From contig NZ_NFMB01000008.1 in the NCBI RefSeq assembly GCF_002161215.1, positions 1-64,000 of the forward strand: a stretch of DNA of 64,000 nucleotides. Direction: 5' to 3'. The position numbers were made by a program, and so were the translations under genes. The DNA is from Flavonifractor sp. An10. Its GTDB lineage: Bacteria; Bacillota; Clostridia; Oscillospirales; Oscillospiraceae. Shown in pieces: positions 8,158 to 20,255 of this stretch; within the stretch, counting starts at the first letter, position 1; each line of letters starts with the position of its first letter. The notes under the pieces are model-generated. The model was not told the origin of the DNA and did no database searches. It saw only the letters and a list, made by a program, of their open reading frames with translations.

Positions 8158-10056
8158 TTATTGGCCGGTGATGGCAAAAGCGGCGCCGGGGCAGTCGGCG
8201 GCGATGTCCTCCACCCGGGCCTGGGGAACCAGCACCCCGTGGAGCCGGGGCAGGGCGGACAGGGCGGAGAAGTCCTCCACCCCGTCCAGGCCGCTGAAGG
8301 AGAAGGTCTCCAGCCCGATACAGCCCGCCAGGGGCGACAGGTCGGCGGCGGTGCAGTCAAATACGTTCAGGTTGCGCAGGCTGGGCAGGTTTTCCGCCCC
8401 CTCCAGCCCCGCCAGGCCGCCGTGTATGCGCAGATCGATGACCGGGCAGCCGGCCAGGACGGTGAGATCGTCCAGCCCCGCATCCCCCAGCTCCAGCACC
8501 GCCAGGTAGTCCAGCCCGGCGGCGGCCTCCAGGGCCTCCGCCGGCGGTGACCAGAGGAACAGCTCGTCCAGCGCCCTCAGCGCCCCCAGGGGGAACCAGT
8601 CCCCGCCGGAGACGGTGCGCCGGGCCAGAGACAGGGTGTCCAGGGGCAGCTCCGCCAGGAAGGACAGGCTGTCCAGTCCGGTGTCCGCCCCGTGGCCGGC
8701 GGACAGGTTGAGCAGCCGCAGCCGCCCCAGATCCGCCAGGGGGGAGGCGTCGGCCACGGGATTACCCCCCAGCCACAGCTCCTCCAGGCTGTCCATCTCC
8801 GCCAGGGGCGACAGGTCGGTGATCTGGTTGTCTGACAGGGCCAGCACCTCCAGCTCCAGCCTCGCCAGGGGGCTGATGTCGGTGATGGCCTGCCGGCACA
8901 GGTAGAGCTCCGTCAGGTTGGGCATGTGGGCGAGCAGAGACAGGTCGCTCACATCCCCCGCCGGGGCGGAGTACCGGCTCACGCTGTCCAGGGTACTCTC
9001 CAGCCGGTAGCCGTAGGCCGTCTCCGCTCCGAAGGTCTCCCAGCCCACCAGGGCCAGCCGCTCCACCCCCTCCAGGTCGGCGTAGGTGATCTCCCCGGCG
9101 GGCATGTCCAGCTCCGCCCGGACGGCCTTTTCCAGGCAGGCGGAGGAGAACGCCACCGCCCGGTCAGCCTGCCGCCCGGACAGGGCCAGGCCCCCCACCC
9201 CCAGGCAGAGGGCGATACAGGCCGCCCCGGCCAGGGCAATCCGCAGGCCCCTCCGGCGCTCCGGCCCCCGGAGGGCCCGGCCCAGGGCGGCGGCGGTGGG
9301 GTAGCGGTCGGCGGGGGAGAAGGCGGCGGCCTTGGTCAGCACCCGCCTGAGCCGCCGGGAGACGGGGGCCCCCTCCAGGGCGTCCCGCCCGTAGGAGCCG
9401 GTGAGCAGCCAGCTCAGGGTGGCCCCCAGGGCGTAGAGATCGGCCCGGCCGTCGGTCTGAGCGAAGCCGTACTGCTCCGGCGGGGCGGTGGAGCGGCTGC
9501 CCATGAGGCGGGTGTCGCTCTCCCGCTCCGGCTTGTACTGCCGGGCGATGCCGAAATCGATGAGGCCCACGGCCCCATCCTCCCCCAGCACGATGTTCTC
9601 CGGCTTGATGTCCCGGTGGATCACCGGGGGCTCCAGGCTGTGGAGCCGCTCCAGCAGGGCGCACACCTTTCGTCCGATGGACACGCACTGTTCCTCGGTG
9701 CAGCCCCCCGCCTTCTCCCGCCACTGCGCCAGGGTCTGGCCGGGCAGGAAGCTGCGCACCAGGTAGTGCCGCTCCCCCTGGGCAAAGCAGTCCGCCGCCA
9801 GGGGCGCCGCCCCGGCCAGGGCCGGGTAGAGCCGGGTGAGCAGGCGGAACTCCTCCTCCAGGTTCTCCCCCTCCCCGGACGCCGCCTTTAATACAAAGGG
9901 GGCCCCGTCGCACCGGCGGCGGAGCTTCCACACGCTGCGGCCGCCGTGCTCGGACAGGAGGGCCTCCGGCTCGTACACCAGCCCCACCCGCTCGGGCAGC
10001 TCCAGGCCGTCCAGCACAGCCCGATACTCCCGGCAAAATTGCTCCGTGTGGCTCAC
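8158..10056 (-). CDS. Membrane Ser/Thr protein kinase with extracytoplasmic leucine-rich repeats
   Basis: 632 aa. Kinase domain at 1-265 with the ATP lysine (K57), HRD loop (H147, R148, D149), KPEN, DFG (167-169) and APPE (191-194). A transmembrane helix lies at about 272-292. Residues ~390-632 are LRR units of the internalin type (LTELYLCRQAITDISPLA, then ALSDNQITDLSPLA). The layout is an Hanks-type receptor kinase with an LRR sensor. All catalytic residues are present. The GTG start has GGAGG 10 nt upstream and overlaps the stop of the HTH gene by 4 bp (GTGA), so the two are co-translated. The ligand and target are unknown. Confidence 0.85.
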   Translation of the reverse strand: MSHTEQFCREYRAVLDGLELPERVGLVYEPEALLSEHGGRSVWKLRRRCDGAPFVLKAASGEGENLEEEFRLLTRLYPALAGAAPLAADCFAQGERHYLVRSFLPGQTLAQWREKAGGCTEEQCVSIGRKVCALLERLHSLEPPVIHRDIKPENIVLGEDGAVGLIDFGIARQYKPERESDTRLMGSRSTAPPEQYGFAQTDGRADLYALGATLSWLLTGSYGRDALEGAPVSRRLRRVLTKAAAFSPADRYPTAAALGRALRGPERRRGLRIALAGAACIALCLGVGGLALSGRQADRAVAFSSACLEKAVRAELDMPAGEITYADLEGVERLALVGWETFGAETAYGYRLESTLDSVSRYSAPAGDVSDLSLLAHMPNLTELYLCRQAITDISPLARLELEVLALSDNQITDLSPLAEMDSLEELWLGGNPVADASPLADLGRLRLLNLSAGHGADTGLDSLSFLAELPLDTLSLARRTVSGGDWFPLGALRALDELFLWSPPAEALEAAAGLDYLAVLELGDAGLDDLTVLAGCPVIDLRIHGGLAGLEGAENLPSLRNLNVFDCTAADLSPLAGCIGLETFSFSGLDGVEDFSALSALPRLHGVLVPQARVEDIAADCPGAAFAITGQ

Positions 10057-10463
10057 AGCAGCCCCTCCTCCCCCAGGGAGAGGAGCAGTTCGTCGGTCTC
10101 CTCCAGGCTCAGGCGGTGGCTCAGGCCGTAGAGCACCGCCGCGTCGGCGCGGCTGCGGGGGTAGAGCTCCGGCCGCCCCGCCCGGCGGAGGAGCCGCTGG
10201 GCCTCCTCCGCCCCCAGCTCCAGGGCCAGGGCCAGCCGCAGCAGGAAGTTGCGGGTGGGCGGCCGGGTGCCGTTGAACATCTGGTAGCCGTAGGAGCGCT
10301 CCAGGTAGCAGGCCCGGATGGCGTCCGCCGCCCGCCACCCCCGCTCCTCCAGCAGGCGGGAGAGGGTGCTGCTCAGCTCGAGCCGGGCAAATTCGGCGCC
10401 GGCAAGCAGCGCGGGCGTCTCTGACGCCCGGATGGCGCTGTGCAGCTCGTCGGTGGATTTCAT
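10053..10463 (-). CDS. Putative HTH (XRE-like) partner of the kinase
   Basis: 136 aa, start ATG 10463 with a weak GGGGG site. The middle (about 25-80) shows a Cro/XRE-like helical pattern (LSRLLEERGWRAADAIRACYLERSYGYQMFNGTRPPTRNFLLRLALAL). Similar proteins are often encoded next to bacterial Ser/Thr kinases as short helical regulators. The 4-bp overlap with the kinase indicates joint function, perhaps as its substrate or transcription regulator. The paired inverted repeats outside the operon may be its sites. Confidence 0.6.
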   Translation of the reverse strand: MKSTDELHSAIRASETPALLAGAEFARLELSSTLSRLLEERGWRAADAIRACYLERSYGYQMFNGTRPPTRNFLLRLALALELGAEEAQRLLRRAGRPELYPRSRADAAVLYGLSHRLSLEETDELLLSLGEEGLL

Positions 10464-10578
10464 GGCGGAATTGTCCCCCCTTACGGCCCTTCGGCCTTGT
10501 CTCTGTGTGCTCTTTGGGGATATTTTAAGGGATTTTATCCCATTTGAAAAGAGTTTACCACGTTTTCTTTCCCCACAG

Positions 10579-10596
10579 GTGTGCAAAACCGCACAC
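10579..10596. promoter_or_regulatory. Inverted repeat GTGTGC-N6-GCACAC, 5' copy
   Basis: Same arms and spacer length as at 8131-8148. It lies in the 281-bp region between the HTH-kinase operon and secA, about 115 bp upstream of the HTH start, where an operator would be expected. It is followed by TTTTT on the plus strand, so a small terminator is another reading. Confidence 0.4.
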
Positions 10597-10744
10597 TTTT
10601 TCATTCTCCCCCTTCCTGCCGCCGGTTTGTTCACAATTTCCCCTTTTTTATTGACAGAGGATATGATATACTAGGACACTGAATCAGCACGAAAACCCCC
10701 GGGGCCGCTGGCTTTGGGCGGAACAAGAAAGGTGAACAAGACCC

Positions 10745-13498
<2,754 letters not shown>

Positions 13499-13500
13499 TC

Positions 13501-13632
13501 GTCCAAGCGGCTTCGCCGCTCGGACGAGAGGGATACAGCCCGCTGCGCTGCGGCCGCGATTTATCGCGGCCCTACGGACAGAATCCAAACCCTGCATATC
13601 TCTATGTAGGGCCGCCATATATGGCGGCCGGC
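13501..13632. repeat. secA terminator hairpin and a pair of GTAGGG hairpin units
   Basis: 13501-13526 is a stem of GTCCAAGCGG/CCGCTCGGAC with a TTCG-type loop just after secA. 13549-13575 is GCGGCCGCGAT-TTATCGCGG-CCCTAC, and 13604-13630 is TGTAGGGCCGCCAT-ATGGCGGCC. The latter two are inverted copies of the GTAGGG hairpin unit also found at 20549, 25381, 25814 and 25915. No gene is seen in 13499-13665. Confidence 0.6.
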
Positions 13633-13665
13633 GGCCAGCCGGCACCTCTATGAAGGAGAACATCC

Positions 13666-14481
13666 ATGAATATCACCGAACACAATCAGAACGGTTTGGT
13701 GTACCTGACCGCCGACGGCTTCGACGCCGCCGGCGGTGTGGCACACGGCTTTTCCACCCGCCGCGGCGGGGTGTCCGAGGGGATCTTCGCCACCCTCAAC
13801 CTGAGCATGAACCGGGGGGACGACCCGGACAGGGTGCGGGAGAACTACCGCCGCTTCTGCGCCGCCATCGGCGTGGACGTGGGGAAGATCGTCTGCGCCA
13901 GCCAGGTCCACGGGGACACCGTGCGCACCGTCACCGCCGCCGACCTGGGCATCGGCCTGGACGAGGGGGAACCCTGGAAGGCCGACGGCCTGATCACCGA
14001 CATCCCCGGCGTGGTGCTCACCATCTTCACCGCCGACTGCCTGCCCATCCTGCTCTATGACCCGGTGCGCCGGGTGGTCGGCGCGGTGCACTCCGGCTGG
14101 CGGGGCACCGCCCTGGGCATCGCCGCCAAGGCGGTGGAGCGGATGGTGGACTGCTACGGCTGCGACCGGATGGACATCCTGGCCGCCATCGGCCCCGGCA
14201 TCTCCAAGTGCTGCTTTGAGACCCACGAGGACGTGCCCAACGCCATGACCGAGGCCATGGGCGCCGCCGCCCTGTCCGCCATCGAGGTGCTGCCCACCGG
14301 CAAGTTCCACGTGGATCTCAAGGCCCTCAACGCCAAGCGGCTGGAGAGCGCCGGGCTGGATCCGGCCCACATCGCCGTCTCCCCCGACTGCACCTGCTGC
14401 ATGCCGGAAAAATACTGGTCTCACCGGGCCACCCACGGGGAGCGGGGAAGCCAGGCGGCAATGATCGCGTTGACGGTCTAA
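13666..14481 (+). CDS. pgeF: Peptidoglycan editing factor PgeF (laccase-domain protein, YfiH family)
   Basis: 271 aa with the three zinc ligands of the family: H82 (SQVHGDTV), C125 (FTADCLP) and H142 (VHSGWRGT). Family members hydrolyse wrong UDP-MurNAc-L-Ser intermediates or act as purine nucleoside phosphorylases/adenosine deaminases. It is cytosolic. The ATG has a GAAGGAG site. A palindromic repeat region separates it from secA, so it is probably expressed on its own. Confidence 0.9.
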   Translation: MNITEHNQNGLVYLTADGFDAAGGVAHGFSTRRGGVSEGIFATLNLSMNRGDDPDRVRENYRRFCAAIGVDVGKIVCASQVHGDTVRTVTAADLGIGLDEGEPWKADGLITDIPGVVLTIFTADCLPILLYDPVRRVVGAVHSGWRGTALGIAAKAVERMVDCYGCDRMDILAAIGPGISKCCFETHEDVPNAMTEAMGAAALSAIEVLPTGKFHVDLKALNAKRLESAGLDPAHIAVSPDCTCCMPEKYWSHRATHGERGSQAAMIALTV

Positions 14482-14717
14482 GGGGCATCCAATGGCGTCT
14501 TAGGGGACTCCGTCTGGACTTTTATCGGAAGCGCCCCCGGCGCTTCCGACCCCTAGATACGAGCCTGCGTGCCGGCAAAGCCGGCGACTTGGCTCGATAC
14601 CCCCGGTTTCGCGCCCCGTGGCGCGGGTCGGGGTGTCTTTCCGGGAAATGAATTCCCGGAAAGACTGATTTTCCATTTCTTTTTCCCGCAGGGCGGGGAA
14701 AACGCTGCGGGGCCAAA
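14482..14717. repeat. Intergenic hairpin cluster downstream of pgeF
   Basis: No gene is seen here. 14521-14555 holds a hairpin (ATCGGAAGCGCC, CCC, GGCGCTTCCGACCCC). A counterpart with a changed but still paired stem is at 25521-25560 (ATCGAAGGTGCC, CCC, GGCACCTTCGACCCC). Around 14637-14664 lies a second stem, CTTTCCGGGAA/TTCCCGGAAAG. These look like copies of small structured intergenic repeats. Confidence 0.45.
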
Positions 14718-14842
14718 GCCTTCCCCCCACAGGGGGGAAGGTGCCGAGCGAAGCGAGGCGGATGAGGGGGACTGCCCCCACCGCTGACGCCCCCTCATCA
14801 GTCAGCCTTCGGCTGCCAGCTTCCCCCCTGAGGGGGGAAGCC
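14718..14842. repeat. CCTTCCCCC-bordered intergenic repeat (MITE-like)
   Basis: About 125 bp bounded by GCCTTCCCCCC-ACAG-GGGGGG at the left and CTTCCCCCC-TGAG-GGGGGGAAG at the right, with the internal phrase GAGCGAAGCGAGGCGGATGAG. From memory this kind of unit is widespread between genes of gut Ruminococcaceae/Oscillospiraceae. Only one copy lies here, so its mobility cannot be judged from the window. Confidence 0.5.
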
Positions 14843-14887
14843 CCGGGGTGGTGGGCACCGATGCCCCCGGAAAGGAGGTCACCTGCC

Positions 14888-16420
14888 TTGCGAAAAATCA
14901 TAGCCGCCCTGCTGGCGGCGGCCCTGTGCCTGGGGCTGGCCGGCTGCGGGCCCGCGCCGGAGCCGGAGGTGACCCCCACCCCCACGCCCAGCGCCACCCC
15001 CGCGCCGGAGCCGGCGGAGTTCGCCTTGGCCTGCTACCCGTCGGCGGGGTTCCACCCCATCACCGGCACCAACCGCACCAATCTGAACCTGGCCGGGCTG
15101 GTGTACGAGGGGCTGTTCGAGCTGGATCAGGAATTTCAGGTTCACAACGTGCTGTGCGCCTCCTATACTGTGTCCGAGGACGGCCTGACCTGGAGCTTCC
15201 GCCTGCGCCCCGGCGTCACCTTCTCCGACGGCAGCGCCCTCACCGCCGCGGATGTGGTGTCCTCCCTGGAGGCCGCCCGCACCAGCGCCCTCTACTCCGC
15301 CCGGTTTGCCGACATCGGCGCCGTGTCCGCCACGGCGGACGGCGGGGTGACCGTCACCCTCACCCGGGCCAACGGGAACCTGCCCGCCCTGCTGGACATC
15401 CCCATCGTGCGGGAGGCCGGGGCCGTCCCCCTGGGCACCGGCTCCTACGTGCTCACCGGCGCGGGGGAGAGCTGGAGCCTGACGGCCAACCCCAACTGGC
15501 GGCAGGGGGCGGAGAACCTGTCCCTGCAGTCCATCCCCCTGCGGGCCATCCACGAGGCGGACGAGCTCATCCGCGCCTTTGACACCCGGGAGGTCACCCT
15601 GGTGTCCACCGATCTGACGGGCACCAACTCCCTGGGCTTCTCCGGCTCCTTCGACACGGTGGACTACCCCACCAGCACCATGCTCTACGTGGGCTTCAAC
15701 ACCGTCTCCGGCCCCTGCGCCAGCGCGGCGGTGCGCCAGGCCCTTCTGCGGGCCTTCGACCGCTCGTCGGTGGTCACCGCCCGCCTGTCCCGCCACGCCC
15801 AGGCCGCCGCCCTGCCCGTCTCCCCGGTCAGCCCCCTCTACGACGCGGAGCTGGCCCAGTCCCTGGCCTACGACACCGGGGCGGCAGAGGAGCTGCTCAC
15901 CCAGGCGGGGTACAGCCGCTCCGACGGGGTGTGGCAGCGGCGGGGGACGCCCCTGTCCCTCACCCTGGCGGCCCCCACCAACAACCCCACCCGGCTGGAC
16001 GCGGCGGAGCTGCTGGCGGCCAACCTCACCGACCTGGGCATCCAGGCGGAGCTGGCCGCCCTGTCCTGGGACGACTATGTCCAGGCCCTGGAGGCGGGGG
16101 ATTTCGACTTGTACCTGGGGGAGGTGCGCCTCACCGCCGACTTCGACCTCACCGCCCTCATCACCCCCGGCGGGGCACTGAACTACGGCGGGTACAGCAA
16201 TGCCCAGGCCACCAGCCTGCACAGCGCCTTCCGGGCCGCCTCCGGCACGGCCAGGACGGAGGCGGCGGCCCAGCTCTATGCCCAGCTGGCCCAGGAGCCG
16301 CCCTTCGCGGTGATCTGCTTCAAGAACTGGTCGGTGCTGATGCAGTGGAATCAGCTCTCCGGCCTGACCCCCACCCAGCAGAACCTGTTTTACCAGTTTG
16401 ACCAATGGGAAATTTCATAA
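14888..16420 (+). CDS. ABC transporter solute-binding lipoprotein, family 5 (peptide/nickel type)
   Basis: 510 aa. A TTG start is supported by a perfect AAAGGAGG 9 nt upstream. The lipobox LAGC gives C20 as the lipidated residue, followed by a Pro/Thr-rich linker. The body has the SBP_bac_5 signature (NLNLAGLVYEGLFELD..., FRLRPGVTFSDGSALTAADVV) and a typical C-terminus. It would bind oligopeptides or similar ligands at the outer membrane face. No permease or ATPase gene is next to it, so it is an orphan receptor in this window. It sits 20 bp before purL. Confidence 0.85.
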   Translation: MRKIIAALLAAALCLGLAGCGPAPEPEVTPTPTPSATPAPEPAEFALACYPSAGFHPITGTNRTNLNLAGLVYEGLFELDQEFQVHNVLCASYTVSEDGLTWSFRLRPGVTFSDGSALTAADVVSSLEAARTSALYSARFADIGAVSATADGGVTVTLTRANGNLPALLDIPIVREAGAVPLGTGSYVLTGAGESWSLTANPNWRQGAENLSLQSIPLRAIHEADELIRAFDTREVTLVSTDLTGTNSLGFSGSFDTVDYPTSTMLYVGFNTVSGPCASAAVRQALLRAFDRSSVVTARLSRHAQAAALPVSPVSPLYDAELAQSLAYDTGAAEELLTQAGYSRSDGVWQRRGTPLSLTLAAPTNNPTRLDAAELLAANLTDLGIQAELAALSWDDYVQALEAGDFDLYLGEVRLTADFDLTALITPGGALNYGGYSNAQATSLHSAFRAASGTARTEAAAQLYAQLAQEPPFAVICFKNWSVLMQWNQLSGLTPTQQNLFYQFDQWEIS

Positions 16421-16440
16421 AGAGAGATAGGGGAGAGTGT

Positions 16441-19400
16441 ATGGGAAACGTATTTCGCTGTTTTGTAGAGAAGAAGTCCGGCTACGATGTGGAGGCGGAG
16501 GGGCTGTTCCATGAGCTCCGGCATACCCTGGGGCTCACCGGCCTCACCGGCGTGCGGGTGCTCCGCCGCTACGATGTGGAGGGGGTGGACGAGGCCGTCT
16601 ACGCCGCCGCCCGCACCACCATCCTGTCCGAGCCCCAGGTGGATAAGCTGTGGGACGAGAAGATGCCCGCCCCCCGGGGGGAGCACACCCTGCTGGCGGT
16701 GGAGGCCCTGCCGGGGCAGTACGACCAGCGGGCCGACTCCTGCGCCCAGTGCATCCAGATGATGACCGGCGGGGAGCGCCCCGCCGTCCGGGCCGCCACG
16801 GTGTACGTGCTCCAGGGCACCCTCACCCCGGAGGAACTGGACAAGGCCAGGGGCTACCTGATCAACCCGGTGGAGAGCCGGGAGGCCGCCCTGGACAAGC
16901 CGGAGACCCTCCGGCAGAGCTACCCCGTGCCGGAGGATGTGCCGGTGCTGGACGGCTTCGCCCACATGAGCGAGGAGGAGCTGCGCCAGGTGCTGGACAC
17001 CTACGGCCTGGCCATGGATCTGGCGGATCTGAAGTTCTTCCAGCAGTACATGTTTGAGGAGGAGCTGCGGGATCCCACCCTCACCGAGCTGCGGGTGGTG
17101 GACACCTACTGGTCTGACCACTGCCGCCACACCACCTTCTCCACCCACCTGGACGGGGCGGACATCGCCGACGGGCAGGTGAAGGCCGCCTATGACCGCT
17201 ACCTGGCCGCCCGGGTGGAGGTGTACGGCCAGGAGAAGGCCGCGGCCCGGCCCCAGACCCTGATGGACATCGCCACCATCGGCGCCAAGACCCTGAAAAA
17301 GCGGGGCCTGCTCCCCGAGCTGGACGAGAGCGAGGAGATCAACGCCTGCTCCATCCACGTGCCCGCCAAGGTGGACGGGAAGAAGCAGGACTGGCTGCTC
17401 ATGTTCAAGAACGAGACCCACAACCACCCCACCGAGATCGAGCCCTTCGGCGGCGCGGCCACCTGCATCGGCGGGTGCATCCGCGACCCCCTGTCCGGCC
17501 GGGTGTACGTCCACCAGGCCATGCGCCTCACCGGCTGCGGCGACCCCCGCACCCCGGTGGAGCAGACCCTGGCGGGCAAGCTGCCCCAGCGGAAGATCGC
17601 CCAGACCGCCGCGGCGGGCTACTCCTCCTACGGCAACCAGATCGGCCTTGCCACCGGCCACGTGGCGGAGCTCTACCACGAGGGCTACATTGCCAAGCAC
17701 CTGGAGTGCGGCGCGGTGGTGGGCGCGGCCCCGGCGGCCAACGTCCGCCGGGAGCGGCCCGCCCCCGGCGACGTGGTGATCCTCCTGGGCGGGCGCACCG
17801 GCCGGGACGGCATCGGCGGGGCCACCGGCTCCTCCAAGAGCCACAACCTCAAGAGCCTGGACACCATGGCCTCTGAGGTGCAGAAGGGCAACGCCCCGGA
17901 GGAGCGCAAGCTGCAGCGGCTGTTCCGGGACGGGGAGGTCACCCGCCTCATCAAGCGGTGCAACGACTTCGGCGCCGGCGGCGTCAGTGTCGCCATCGGC
18001 GAGCTGGCTGACGGCCTGTCCATCGATCTGGACGCGGTGCGCAAGAAGTACGACGGCCTGGACGGCACCGAGCTTGCCATCTCCGAGTCCCAGGAGCGCA
18101 TGGCCGTGGTGGTGGGGCCGGAGGACGTGGACGCCTTCCTGGCCGCCGCCCAGCGGGAGAATCTGGAGGCCTATCCGGTGGCCACCGTCACCCAGGAGCC
18201 CCGCATGGTCATGACCTGGCGGGGCCAGGTGGTGGCCGACCTGTCCCGGGCCTTCCTCAACACCAACGGCGCGGTGAAGCACGCCAGCGTGTCCGTCCCC
18301 GCCCGGCCGGACGGAGTGGCCCAGCCCAAGGCCCCCGCCCTGCGGGAGATGGCGGCCAGCCTGAAGTCCGCCTCCCGCCGGGGCCTCACCGAGCGGTTTG
18401 ACGGCTCCATCGGCGCGGGCAGCGTGCTCATGCCCTTCGGTGGAAAGAGCCAGCGCACCCCCGCCCAGGCCATGGCCGCCCTGTTCCCCGTGCTGCCCGG
18501 GCAGGAGACCGACCAGGCCAGCGTCATGGCCTGGGGCTGCGACCCCGACCAGCTGTCCGCGGATCCCTATTCCGGCGCCCACAGCGCGGTGTACACCTCG
18601 GTAGCCAAGCTGGTGGCCGCCGGCGCGGACTACAAAACCGCCTATCTCACCCTCCAGGAGTTCTTTGAGAAGCTGCGTGCCGACCCCGAGCGGTGGGGCA
18701 AGCCCTTCGCCGCCCTGCTGGGGGCCCTGGACGCCCAGCTGGAGCTGGGCGCGGCGGCCATCGGCGGCAAGGACTCCATGTCCGGCTCCTTCCTGGAGCT
18801 GGACGTGCCCCCCACGGTGATCTCCTTCGCCATCGCCCCGGTGAAGGCCGGGGAGGTGCTCTCCCCCGAGTTCAAGGAGGCGGGCCACCCGGTGTACCTG
18901 TTCCACGGGGAGGGGCCCGAGGGGCAGAAGGCCGCCTGGGAGGAGTTTTACGCCCTCCACAAGGCCGGCAAGGTGAAGGCCGCCTGGGCCGTGGAGAACG
19001 GCGCGGCGGAGGCCGTGATGAACATGGCCTTCGGCAACGGCATCGGCTTTGCCGCCGATTCCAAGGCCGGCGCTCCCTGGTATGCCTCCCGCCCCGGCGA
19101 CCTTGTGGCGGAGCTGACCGGGGACGTGGAGCTGACCCACGGCGGGAAGCTGGGCGCCACCACGGCGGAGCCGGTGATCACCATTGGGAAGGACTCCGCC
19201 CCCATTGACGAGCTGCTCTCCCTCAGCGAGGGCGTGCTGGAGGACGTGTACCCCACCCGGGCCGGCGCCTCCGGCGCGGTGAAGGCCATCTCCTGGGACA
19301 AGCGCTCCCCGGCGGTGCGCAAGCGCCGGGTGGCCCACCCCAAGGTGGTCATCCCCGTGTTCCCCGGCACCAACTGCGAGTACGACTCCGCCCGGGCCTG

Positions 19401-20133
19401 CCTGCGGGCGGGGCTGGAGCCGGAGATCCTGGTGGTGCGCAACCTGACCGCCGCCGACTTGGAGGAGTCCGCCCTGGCCCTGGAGAAGGCCATCCGCAAG
19501 GCCCAGATCCTGTTCCTTCCCGGCGGCTTCTCCGGCGGCGACGAGCCCGACGGCTCCGCCAAGTTCATCTGCTCCTTCCTGCGCAACCCCCGGCTCACCG
19601 ACGCGGTGCACGACCTGCTGAAAAAGCGGGACGGCCTGATGCTGGGCATCTGCAACGGCTTCCAGGCGCTGATCAAGCTGGGCCTGGTGCCCTACGGCGA
19701 GATCCGGGACATGGACGACAAGTGCCCCACCCTGACCTACAACACCATCGGCCGCCACCAGAGCCGGTACGTCACCACCCGGGTGGCCTCCGTCCAGTCC
19801 CCCTGGATGCTGAAGTCCAGCGTGGGCGACCTGCACACCATCCCCGTCTCCCACGGCGAGGGCCGCTTTGTGGCCCCCCGGGCGGAGGTGAAGCGGCTTA
19901 TCGCCGCCGGCCAGATCGCCACCCAGTATGTGGGGGCCGACGGCAAGCCCTCCATGGACATCGACGCCAACCCCAACGGCTCCCTGGAGGCCATCGAGGG
20001 CATCTTCTCCCCCGACGGCCGGGTGTTCGGCAAGATGGGCCACTCGGAGCGCCGGGGCCCCTACGTGGGCGTCAACATCCCCGGCGACAAGCACCAGCCC
20101 CTCTTTGAGAGCGGCGCGGAGTACTTCCGGTAA
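16441..20133 (+). CDS. purL: Phosphoribosylformylglycinamidine synthase, single-chain
   Basis: 1230 aa. It catalyses FGAR + Gln + ATP to FGAM in purine synthesis. It contains the linker domain, two AIRS-like halves (DHCRHTTF near residue 225; a KNETHNHPTEIEPFGGAATCIGG segment), and a C-terminal class I glutaminase with nucleophile Cys in LGICNGFQ and the PGTNCEYDSARA start. This is the Clostridia-type fused enzyme, so separate PurQ/PurS are not required. The ATG at 16441 is chosen for its GGGGAG site. An in-frame ATG at 16405 overlaps the upstream gene. No other pur genes lie nearby. Confidence 0.96.
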   Translation: MGNVFRCFVEKKSGYDVEAEGLFHELRHTLGLTGLTGVRVLRRYDVEGVDEAVYAAARTTILSEPQVDKLWDEKMPAPRGEHTLLAVEALPGQYDQRADSCAQCIQMMTGGERPAVRAATVYVLQGTLTPEELDKARGYLINPVESREAALDKPETLRQSYPVPEDVPVLDGFAHMSEEELRQVLDTYGLAMDLADLKFFQQYMFEEELRDPTLTELRVVDTYWSDHCRHTTFSTHLDGADIADGQVKAAYDRYLAARVEVYGQEKAAARPQTLMDIATIGAKTLKKRGLLPELDESEEINACSIHVPAKVDGKKQDWLLMFKNETHNHPTEIEPFGGAATCIGGCIRDPLSGRVYVHQAMRLTGCGDPRTPVEQTLAGKLPQRKIAQTAAAGYSSYGNQIGLATGHVAELYHEGYIAKHLECGAVVGAAPAANVRRERPAPGDVVILLGGRTGRDGIGGATGSSKSHNLKSLDTMASEVQKGNAPEERKLQRLFRDGEVTRLIKRCNDFGAGGVSVAIGELADGLSIDLDAVRKKYDGLDGTELAISESQERMAVVVGPEDVDAFLAAAQRENLEAYPVATVTQEPRMVMTWRGQVVADLSRAFLNTNGAVKHASVSVPARPDGVAQPKAPALREMAASLKSASRRGLTERFDGSIGAGSVLMPFGGKSQRTPAQAMAALFPVLPGQETDQASVMAWGCDPDQLSADPYSGAHSAVYTSVAKLVAAGADYKTAYLTLQEFFEKLRADPERWGKPFAALLGALDAQLELGAAAIGGKDSMSGSFLELDVPPTVISFAIAPVKAGEVLSPEFKEAGHPVYLFHGEGPEGQKAAWEEFYALHKAGKVKAAWAVENGAAEAVMNMAFGNGIGFAADSKAGAPWYASRPGDLVAELTGDVELTHGGKLGATTAEPVITIGKDSAPIDELLSLSEGVLEDVYPTRAGASGAVKAISWDKRSPAVRKRRVAHPKVVIPVFPGTNCEYDSARACLRAGLEPEILVVRNLTAADLEESALALEKAIRKAQILFLPGGFSGGDEPDGSAKFICSFLRNPRLTDAVHDLLKKRDGLMLGICNGFQALIKLGLVPYGEIRDMDDKCPTLTYNTIGRHQSRYVTTRVASVQSPWMLKSSVGDLHTIPVSHGEGRFVAPRAEVKRLIAAGQIATQYVGADGKPSMDIDANPNGSLEAIEGIFSPDGRVFGKMGHSERRGPYVGVNIPGDKHQPLFESGAEYFR

Positions 20134-20140
20134 CGAGTAT

Positions 20141-20179
20141 AAAAAATGTGGGACAGCCGGCGGCTGTCCCACATTTTTT
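20141..20179. terminator. Bidirectional terminator after purL
   Basis: A near-perfect stem (AAAAAATGTGGGACAGCCG pairing with its complement) ends in TTTTTT, 8 bp after the purL stop. It has A/T runs on both sides and so works in either direction. Confidence 0.92.
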
Positions 20180-20255
20180 ATCTGATTTTAAGGATTCCTT
20201 CAGGGCAGTTTTACCTGGGCGTGGTAAGCTGTATCCATCAAAAGGAGGAATTGCT

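Noticed and set aside
10649-10680. TTGACA before secA as a promoter
   Set aside because: The only good -10 (TATACT) is 10 bp away, too close for sigma-A. With normal spacing the -10 would be GGACAC.
16390-20172. A 1260-codon open frame opposite purL
   Set aside because: Antisense shadow of purL for the same reason; its composition is unlike a protein.
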